From Lysinibacillus odysseyi 34hs-1 = NBRC 100172 (GTDB lineage: Bacteria; Bacillota; Bacilli; Bacillales_A; Planococcaceae): DNA of 64,000 nt. The notes under the pieces were generated by a model. The model saw nothing but the letters and a program-made list of their open reading frames with translations, searched no databases and was not told where the DNA came from. Both the position numbers and the translations under genes were made by a program. The stretch is from assembly GCF_001591965.1 (NCBI RefSeq), contig NZ_BCVX01000013.1:62001-126000 (forward strand). Reading direction: 5' to 3'. Positions 58,959 to 64,000 of the stretch are shown here, piece by piece (position 1 is the first letter of the stretch; each line of letters begins with the position of its first letter).

Positions 58959-59774
58959 TCACGATAATTCATGTACATGTTTCATAATTCTCGACCACAT
59001 AAACAGAGCCCTCTCTGTGAAGGGGTTGACATATTTGTACAGCTGCTCTTTTTGCGTGTCGCTTACTTGGATGAAATACAGCCACTCTCTAAGTAATTCA
59101 TTCGGATAAATAAGGTAAGCCAGCTTATGACGTACAATTTCTGCATAAGGCTGCTCATATAGCAATGCTTTTATATCGTATTGCACATGCGGCAAGACCC
59201 GGTTCATCCATAAAATCACTTCCTCCGATGGGTCCCCTATGCATGCCAGATCAAAATCAATTAATACCGGGGTGTCACCAAGCAGGAAATTATGATGCAC
59301 AACATCGCCATGAAGCAGCGATTGTGTGGGATCTTTAAATGGCTGCATCTTTTTCAGCGCCAACTCACCGAGACTTATAATTGTATGAAAATTAGATCCT
59401 AGTAGGGGAATCAATTCTCTTTCTTTACTAATAAATTTTGATAGCCTTGCTTCCCATTTTTTTCGCAAATCCTGCCTCGGCAAGTAAGGACCATCCCAGC
59501 CAACTGTTGACTCATGCAGGGCTTGCAGCATCGCCAGAGTTTTCGTTCGATCCTCTCGTTTTTCATAGCTGGCTGGTTTTCCTTCAATCCATTTGTGTAC
59601 GATATAAGGTGTTGCCCTTTTAGATGTCATTGGAGCAATATAGGGGAACTTCTGTTGGGTTAATTGTTCATGAATGAAGCGGACTTTATTTGCGGTAAAT
59701 GAATCTTCGTAATATTTTACAAAAAACGCGCCCGTTTCCGTATCATAACGCCAGCAGTTCTCCTTTAATTGCAT
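58959..59774 (-). CDS. APH/choline-kinase-like phosphotransferase, possibly spore-related
   Basis: 271 residues of the aminoglycoside/choline kinase fold: LLHGDVVHHNFLL near 178 supplies the catalytic Asp and the metal ligand, VLIDFDLACIGDPSEE the DFD-like metal motif, and the N-lobe Lys may be that in FFVKYY. This fold includes spore coat kinases CotS, CotI and YutH. Its ATG is three bases after the safA stop and lacks a clear ribosome site, so translation is probably coupled to safA. I infer a role in spore envelope formation; antibiotic resistance is less likely from context. The substrate is unknown. Confidence 0.75.
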   Translation of the reverse strand: MQLKENCWRYDTETGAFFVKYYEDSFTANKVRFIHEQLTQQKFPYIAPMTSKRATPYIVHKWIEGKPASYEKREDRTKTLAMLQALHESTVGWDGPYLPRQDLRKKWEARLSKFISKERELIPLLGSNFHTIISLGELALKKMQPFKDPTQSLLHGDVVHHNFLLGDTPVLIDFDLACIGDPSEEVILWMNRVLPHVQYDIKALLYEQPYAEIVRHKLAYLIYPNELLREWLYFIQVSDTQKEQLYKYVNPFTERALFMWSRIMKHVHELS

Positions 59775-59777
59775 GGC

Positions 59778-60806
59778 TTATTGCCAATGCTGCTGTGTCG
59801 AATAAGGAAACTGCATTGGGGCGCATGGAGATTTTGTTGCGTTTTCAATTTGCCTAATATCTTCGTAATAACCTTTTACTTGTTCTTCCTTGTCTGGACA
59901 AAATGGTCTGCTGGATTCACACACATCAGCCGGCTGGAACATTGATTCGTCATCCATCGGTTGATAATACATTGGCTGCTGGTACATTGGGTATTGGTGC
60001 ATCATCTGGTGACATCCATGTGGCTGGTGATGCATCATCTGGTGACACCCATGCGGCTGATGGTGCATCATTTGGTGACACCCGTGCGGCTGGTGATGCA
60101 TCATTGGCTGGCAATCATATACTGGTTGGTACATCGGTTGGCTGCATCCACAAGGGGATGGGTGGTGCATCATTGGTTGATGATGCATCATTGGCTGCTG
60201 GTACATCATTAGCTCGTGGTGCATCATTGGTTGGTGGTGCATCATTGGCTCGTGATGCATCATTGGTTGAGGGGGCATTTCCTTTTCAAATGACTCCTCT
60301 TTAAAAATTATTTTTTCTACAGACTCAACAGCGGGAGACTCTTCGAATATTGGATGGGGTACTGGTTGCTGTACTGATTGCTGTACCGGCGCTTGATAGA
60401 TGGGCTGCTGATAAACAGGCATCTGATAGATTGGCTGTTGATACGTAGGCATGTAGGCCATCTGGTAAATAGAGGGCATAAAAGCATATGGATTATAAGT
60501 TGGTTCTGGCTGTGGCATTGGAGGCGGTAACTCTACCGGCTTCTCCTCTATGTGCTGTATTTCTTTAGAAGGCTTCCATTCTACTTCCTTCTCCTTCATT
60601 TCATGTACTACTTTACTTTTATCCCCTTTGACAACTTCCTTTCCAGTCATTCCACTTTTCTCCGGCAGGAAGATTTCCATTCCCGGGACAATATAATCAG
60701 GATTCGCTAGTTGCGCATTTAGTCGCTTTAATTCATCAAAACCAATGCCATACTGTTTTGCGATCTTCCACAGGGTATCACCCTTTTGCACAATATGAAC
60801 TCGCAT
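59778..60806 (-). CDS. safA: Spore coat morphogenetic protein SafA (LysM)
   Basis: 342 residues. The N-terminus (1-46) is a LysM domain (VHIVQKGDTLWKIAKQYGI, IVPGMEIFLP) that binds cortex peptidoglycan. The rest is low-complexity: a Pro/Gln/Tyr/Met zone (about 110-160) and a Met/His/Gln/Cys zone (about 195-305) with repeats. SafA organises the inner spore coat. ATG 60806 follows AAAGGAGG; the longer ORF (to 60893) is rejected. Position between ruvA and niaR is as in B. subtilis. coxA and bofC are not found here. Confidence 0.88.
   Translation of the reverse strand: MRVHIVQKGDTLWKIAKQYGIGFDELKRLNAQLANPDYIVPGMEIFLPEKSGMTGKEVVKGDKSKVVHEMKEKEVEWKPSKEIQHIEEKPVELPPPMPQPEPTYNPYAFMPSIYQMAYMPTYQQPIYQMPVYQQPIYQAPVQQSVQQPVPHPIFEESPAVESVEKIIFKEESFEKEMPPQPMMHHEPMMHHQPMMHHELMMYQQPMMHHQPMMHHPSPCGCSQPMYQPVYDCQPMMHHQPHGCHQMMHHQPHGCHQMMHHQPHGCHQMMHQYPMYQQPMYYQPMDDESMFQPADVCESSRPFCPDKEEQVKGYYEDIRQIENATKSPCAPMQFPYSTQQHWQ
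59998..60260 (-). repeat. Coding tandem repeats within safA (33-base and 18-base units)
   Basis: Three 33-base units encode HHQPHGCHQMM in tandem (about 59998-60105). Beyond them about five to six 18-base units encode MMHHQP, MMHHEP, MMHHEL or MMYQQP (about 60150-60260). Unit copies differ by a few bases, so they are not newly duplicated. Confidence 0.75.
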
Positions 60807-60937
60807 GCATTGCCTCCTTTTCTCGCTATAGCATATGCCTATATCTAAAAAACGACACAATTTTTGGGCGCAACGACAACTGTCATGATACACTATGCTT
60901 ACAGGAATTGTTTTTTGACATACAGAGGTGATTATAT

Positions 60938-61465
60938 ATGAAGAAAATGCTTGGAGAGAAAAGGCGCCTTGAGCTTCTGAACTTATTAAAGCAGCAAAAA
61001 AGACCGATTACGGGGACTGATTTGGCAAAGCATGCCAATGTATCACGCCAAGTTATTGTAAATGACATGAACCTCTTAAAGGCCCGTAATGAACCAATTA
61101 TGGCAACAAGCCAGGGCTACTTATATATAGAGGAGCAGCGGACAGGGATTTTTGAGCGGAAAATCGTTTGCATGCATACAGGGGAACAAACACGCGAAGA
61201 GTTATATACCATTGTCGATTGTGGCGTTACTATTGAAAATGTTATTGTGGAGCATCCGGTATATGGAGAAATTACCGCCTCCATACGCGTTTCTAATCGA
61301 CTGGAAGCAGATCTCTTTTTAGAAAAATTGGCGGATACGAATGCAAACTTTTTATCTACCTTAACAGGCGGTACCCATCTTCATGTTATTTCTGCTCCGA
61401 GCGAAGAGCTGTTGGACCGGGCGTCGGACAGACTTAGGGAAAAGGGAATTCTAGTGGAAAATTAA
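60938..61465 (+). CDS. niaR: Niacin-responsive NAD biosynthesis repressor NiaR (YrxA)
   Basis: 175 residues: an HTH_11 domain at the N-terminus (RRLELLNLLKQQKRPITG, AKHANVSRQVIVNDMNLL) and the 3H domain with its metal-binding histidines (VCMHTGE, VEHPVYGEI, GGTHLHVIS). It represses de novo NAD genes (nadB, nadC, nadA) when niacin is present. Unlike in B. subtilis, no nifS-nadBCA genes are adjacent, so it acts at a distance. AGAGGTGA precedes the ATG. Confidence 0.92.
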   Translation: MKKMLGEKRRLELLNLLKQQKRPITGTDLAKHANVSRQVIVNDMNLLKARNEPIMATSQGYLYIEEQRTGIFERKIVCMHTGEQTREELYTIVDCGVTIENVIVEHPVYGEITASIRVSNRLEADLFLEKLADTNANFLSTLTGGTHLHVISAPSEELLDRASDRLREKGILVEN

Positions 61466-61505
61466 AAGAGATTGCCATGCTGCGAAGCTGGCAATCTCTT
61501 TTATT
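61466..61505 (+). terminator. Terminator of niaR
   Basis: AAAAGAGATTGCCA pairs perfectly with TGGCAATCTCTTTT, with ATTTC following. Confidence 0.85.
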
Positions 61506-61540
61506 TCTGTTATATCACTTGCACCCTGTAAAAAAACACC

Positions 61541-62101
61541 TCAGCGAACTGCAGCCGTCATTTTTTCAACCATTTTGTTATAAATCGGCTTCATATGCTC
61601 TTCATTTGAATAATCGTTTAATTGATCAATTGGTATCCAAGCAACGTCGCTGTTTTCTGCTTCGGCAATATACAGCGCCTGTTTTTCATCCGCTTCGATT
61701 AAATACGCTACATTTAAATGGAGATGCGGTGTGATAAATTCTCCATTTTTCACATGTCCTACAACTGTTAACACATCCAAAGAAAAAATATCTGTCGTAA
61801 CAGGAATCCCTTTGACACCCGTCTCTTCCTCTACTTCCCGCAATGCAACGGCAAGAAAATCCGTTTCCCCATCAGCATGTCCACCTGTCCAGCTCCACGA
61901 ATGGTAAATATTATGATGTACCATTAAAGCTTTTGAGCGACCTTTGTTGACGACAAACCCCGAGCACGTAATGTGGGCTATAGCATTATTTCTCGTCAAT
62001 ACATCCTCAAATGTATTCAAACATGTCAGTATTACCCGCTGATCAGCCGCTTCTTGTTCATTATACGGCGAATAGCTCATCAGTTGCTGCTTCCAATCCA
62101 T
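61541..62101 (-). CDS. NUDIX hydrolase
   Basis: 186 residues with a complete Nudix box in GGHADGETDFLAVAL and REVEEETGV near 90. NUDIX enzymes cleave X-linked nucleoside diphosphates; a longer N-terminal part (about 40 residues) sits before the domain. The substrate cannot be told. GAAAGG abuts the first in-frame ATG (62113), so the ATG at 62101 is preferred. It lies just downstream of the DCC gene. Confidence 0.8.
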   Translation of the reverse strand: MDWKQQLMSYSPYNEQEAADQRVILTCLNTFEDVLTRNNAIAHITCSGFVVNKGRSKALMVHHNIYHSWSWTGGHADGETDFLAVALREVEEETGVKGIPVTTDIFSLDVLTVVGHVKNGEFITPHLHLNVAYLIEADEKQALYIAEAENSDVAWIPIDQLNDYSNEEHMKPIYNKMVEKMTAAVR

Positions 62102-62139
62102 ATCTGCTGCCATCCTTTCATCTTACCCTCTTTATTATA

Positions 62140-62523
62140 TCATGCTAAAAAGCGGGCACGTTGCTCTTTAGTCGGCAGCATACAGGCATCCTTTTTGCCA
62201 AACCATTTATAGCGGTTTTTAGCAAACAGGTCGTACAATGGATCACGTAAAGGTTTTGGGATAATGATACCTATATATAAAAAGGACCATAACCCCTTCA
62301 ATCTTTTCGCAATGCGGAGAGCAGCTGTTGATCTTGTATAAGCCATGTCTTCCTCAATAAGCACAATACTATCAATCCCCTGAAGTTTGTGGCGGGCAAC
62401 AAGCTCTTGTCCAATGTCACTTTGAAGTGATGCGAACTTAAAAGCACCGTTGTCCCGCTTCATGATGAATTGCACACTGGCATCACAGAAATTACATATA
62501 CCGTCAAATAAAATGATTCGCAT
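62140..62523 (-). CDS. DCC-family thiol-disulfide oxidoreductase-like protein (DUF393, YuxK)
   Basis: 127 residues with the DGICNFCDASVQF motif (7-19) that names the family, plus the RSTAALRIAKRL helix typical of it. The fold resembles thioredoxin; the Cys-x-x-Cys suggests redox chemistry, but the function is not established. It begins nine bases after the pheA stop, so it may be co-transcribed with pheA. Confidence 0.85.
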   Translation of the reverse strand: MRIILFDGICNFCDASVQFIMKRDNGAFKFASLQSDIGQELVARHKLQGIDSIVLIEEDMAYTRSTAALRIAKRLKGLWSFLYIGIIIPKPLRDPLYDLFAKNRYKWFGKKDACMLPTKEQRARFLA

Positions 62524-62532
62524 CTAATCCCC

Positions 62533-63405
62533 TCATTCCGGTGTGTTATATGTATAGTATGTACCAAGTGATTTCACGGAGCAACCCAAAGCCCCTAACT
62601 CTTCCACAGCTCCTTTCATCATCGGCTCTTCTTCATCTGCCAATACATCGATAATAAAGAAGTAATCACCTAATCCAGTTTTGAGCGGGCGTGATTCAAT
62701 CTTGCTTAAATTCAGCTTTCGCCAAGCGAATACCGATAACACCTGATGAAGTGCTCCGGAGCCATCTGTTGGCAAGGTCAGCATGAAAGTCGTTTTTGGT
62801 CCGCTGCTTGCCCCACCCTTCGTTACTCTCCCATTTTCCTTTGATAAGACAAAGAATCGTGTATGATTAAAGTGAAAATCATGAATATTCTTTTCTACTA
62901 TTTCTAGCCCGTACTTTGCTGCTGCAGAAGAATTGCCGATTGCAGCAATGCATTCATCCGGAGATTCAGATACGAGCTTTGCCGCTGCAGCAGTAGATGA
63001 ATACTGATTAAGGGGAACACCGGCAAATTGGTAAAATAAATATTTATGGCATTGCGCAAGTGCATGCGGATGTGAATAAATAGCTTTTATATCTTTCCAA
63101 CATGCAGCCTGATTTTTATGTACCATTAAATGCTGCTGAATTTTTGAGAGCAATTCCGCTGTCACAAAAAGGTCAGCCTCGTGGAATAGGTAATCTACCG
63201 TTAATGGAACAGAGCCCTCTAAAGCATTTTCTACCGGAACAACGGCTAAATCTACTTTCCCGTCAGCTACCGCTTCGATGCATTCTGGTATTGTTGTGTA
63301 AGGGACCAGCCAGCTTTCAGCAAATAATCCTTTCGTAGCCAAATAAGTAAATGATGCTTCCGGTCCTAAATATGCAATTCGCTTTCCCCATTGTTCCTGT
63401 AACAT
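62533..63405 (-). CDS. pheA: Prephenate dehydratase
   Basis: 290 residues: catalytic domain (AYLGPEASFTYLATKG, VVPVENALEGSVPLTVDYL, NHTRFFVLSK) and C-terminal ACT domain with the phenylalanine-binding GALHQVLSVFAWRKLNLSKI and ESRPLK motifs. It makes phenylpyruvate in phenylalanine synthesis and is feedback-inhibited by phenylalanine. No chorismate mutase is fused, as usual in Bacillus. GGAGG precedes the ATG. Confidence 0.96.
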   Translation of the reverse strand: MLQEQWGKRIAYLGPEASFTYLATKGLFAESWLVPYTTIPECIEAVADGKVDLAVVPVENALEGSVPLTVDYLFHEADLFVTAELLSKIQQHLMVHKNQAACWKDIKAIYSHPHALAQCHKYLFYQFAGVPLNQYSSTAAAAKLVSESPDECIAAIGNSSAAAKYGLEIVEKNIHDFHFNHTRFFVLSKENGRVTKGGASSGPKTTFMLTLPTDGSGALHQVLSVFAWRKLNLSKIESRPLKTGLGDYFFIIDVLADEEEPMMKGAVEELGALGCSVKSLGTYYTYNTPE

Positions 63406-63452
63406 TTTACAGCCTCCAACCCTATTATTTCTAAATCTTCAGTTAATAACAA

Positions 63453-63483
63453 CTAAAAAAGAGGGAGCGCGTGCTTGCGCTCC
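63453..63483 (-). terminator. Terminator between pheB and pheA
   Basis: GGAGCGC-aagcac-GCGCTCC on the minus strand with CTCTTTTTTA after it. It lies immediately after the pheB stop, so it may lower pheA expression relative to pheB. Confidence 0.7.
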
Positions 63484-63490
63484 TGACTTT

Positions 63491-63946
63491 TTATAAGGCG
63501 CCGGAACTGATCACTTCCGCAGATTCTACGAAATCCAGTCTCTTTAACGTTTGCATCCATTCATCCAGCTCATGAATCATACTCGTGACATCAAGCGATA
63601 ATGTAACATTCGCCCGTCCCTGAATCGGGATTGTCTGGTGAATTGTCAATACGTTACAATGTGCTTCCGATACGAGCTCCAGCAGTTTTGCCAAGGCCCC
63701 TTTTCGGTCCTGCAATTGAATAAAGACGGTTAGTATACGTTCCTGCACAATGGAGTGGAAGGGAAAAACAGCATCACGATATTTATAAAAGGCGCTCCTT
63801 GATAAATCCACTTCTTTAACAGCGTCCCATATAGAGGCGACCTGCCCACTTTGAAGAAGCTGCTTCGCTTCTAATGTTTTTTGCATCGCGTCTGTCAGTA
63901 CATCTTCACGTACTAAATAATACCGTTGATTTGCAACGTTTTTCAT
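63491..63946 (-). CDS. pheB: ACT-domain protein PheB
   Basis: 151 residues: an N-terminal helix-turn-helix-like part (MQKTLEAKQLLQSG, VKEVDLSRSAFYKYRDAV) and a C-terminal ACT domain (ERILTVFIQLQDRKGALAKLLELV, RANVTLSLDVT). PheB lies between obg and pheA in B. subtilis, as here. Function is unclear; probably a phenylalanine- or amino-acid-responsive regulator. GGAGGG precedes the ATG. Confidence 0.9.
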   Translation of the reverse strand: MKNVANQRYYLVREDVLTDAMQKTLEAKQLLQSGQVASIWDAVKEVDLSRSAFYKYRDAVFPFHSIVQERILTVFIQLQDRKGALAKLLELVSEAHCNVLTIHQTIPIQGRANVTLSLDVTSMIHELDEWMQTLKRLDFVESAEVISSGAL

Positions 63947-63970
63947 ACTCTTCCCTCCAAAGCTAAAACC

Positions 63971-64000
63971 TTAATCAATAAATTCAAATTCAAATTCTAA
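63971..64000 (-). CDS. obg: Last codons of the GTPase Obg (partial)
   Basis: The minus strand enters the window reading LEFEFEFID followed by TAA. This fits the end of the C-terminal domain of Obg, and obg stands before pheB in B. subtilis. With nine residues, the assignment rests mostly on context. Confidence 0.55.
   Translation of the reverse strand, partial: LEFEFEFID

Noticed and set aside
59998-60260. Regular repeats that could suggest a CRISPR array
   Set aside because: Units are contiguous, without unique spacers, and read in frame as protein repeats of SafA.
59903-60304. 133-codon ORF on the plus strand, full of Gly/Ala/Ser/Asp repeats
   Set aside because: It is the antisense reading of the safA repeats; periodic coding DNA keeps several frames open. 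It lacks a ribosome site.

Overview
The window looks like chromosome from a low-to-moderate GC, endospore-forming member of the Bacillota. Sporulation genes (spoVB, safA), strong AGGAGG-type ribosome sites, a T-box leader and a gene order close to Bacillus subtilis support this. The protein flavour suggests Lysinibacillus, Solibacillus or another Planococcaceae/Caryophanaceae, but that placement is inference. There is no phage, transposase, CRISPR array, rRNA or tRNA.

Layout. (1) 1-5.1 kb, minus strand: the 5' part of a very large secreted nucleotidase whose visible end begins an ExeM/NucH-type nuclease, with a NupC nucleoside importer upstream. Together they look like a nucleic-acid scavenging locus. 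(2) 5.5-8.0 kb: recD2. (3) 8.1-27.2 kb: accessory block between recD2 and the yrrB-like TPR gene, which are neighbours in B. subtilis. It holds an orphan eukaryotic-type HisA, a C4-dicarboxylate sensing and uptake set (dctR, dctS, dctB, dctP), a BusR-type regulator followed by the glycine-betaine importer opuA, a TPR/hydrolase orphan, an RpiR-regulated ECF transporter with a PHP-domain enzyme, and pit with its DUF47 partner. (4) 27.2-64 kb: conserved backbone in nearly B. subtilis order: yrrB, mnmA, cysteine desulfurase, cymR, rarA, then three small uncharacterised genes and a chemoreceptor, tcdA, 6S RNA, aspS, hisS with T-box, an SH3b amidase, a manganese catalase, a DUF2642 gene, dtd, rel, apt, recJ, secDF, comN, spoVB, a DUF421 gene, yajC, tgt, queA, ruvB, ruvA, a kinase-like gene, safA, niaR, nudix, DCC-family gene, pheA, pheB and the last codons of obg.

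How the genes work together. The backbone combines tRNA charging and modification (aspS, hisS, tcdA, mnmA, tgt, queA, dtd), sulfur supply and its control (cysteine desulfurase, CymR), recombination and replication rescue (recD2, rarA, recJ, ruvAB), protein export (secDF, yajC), the stringent response (rel) and spore envelope assembly (spoVB, safA). The accessory block is about nutrient and osmolyte import, each transporter next to its own regulator.

Best candidates for something undescribed: the RpiR-ECF-PHP import cluster (19.8-25.0 kb) with a perfect palindrome in its divergent promoter region; the orphan eukaryotic-type HisA; the BusR-opuA unit with an inverted repeat on a good promoter; and a kinase-like gene three bases behind safA. 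Substrates and biochemical roles in these cases are inferred, not shown by the sequence.
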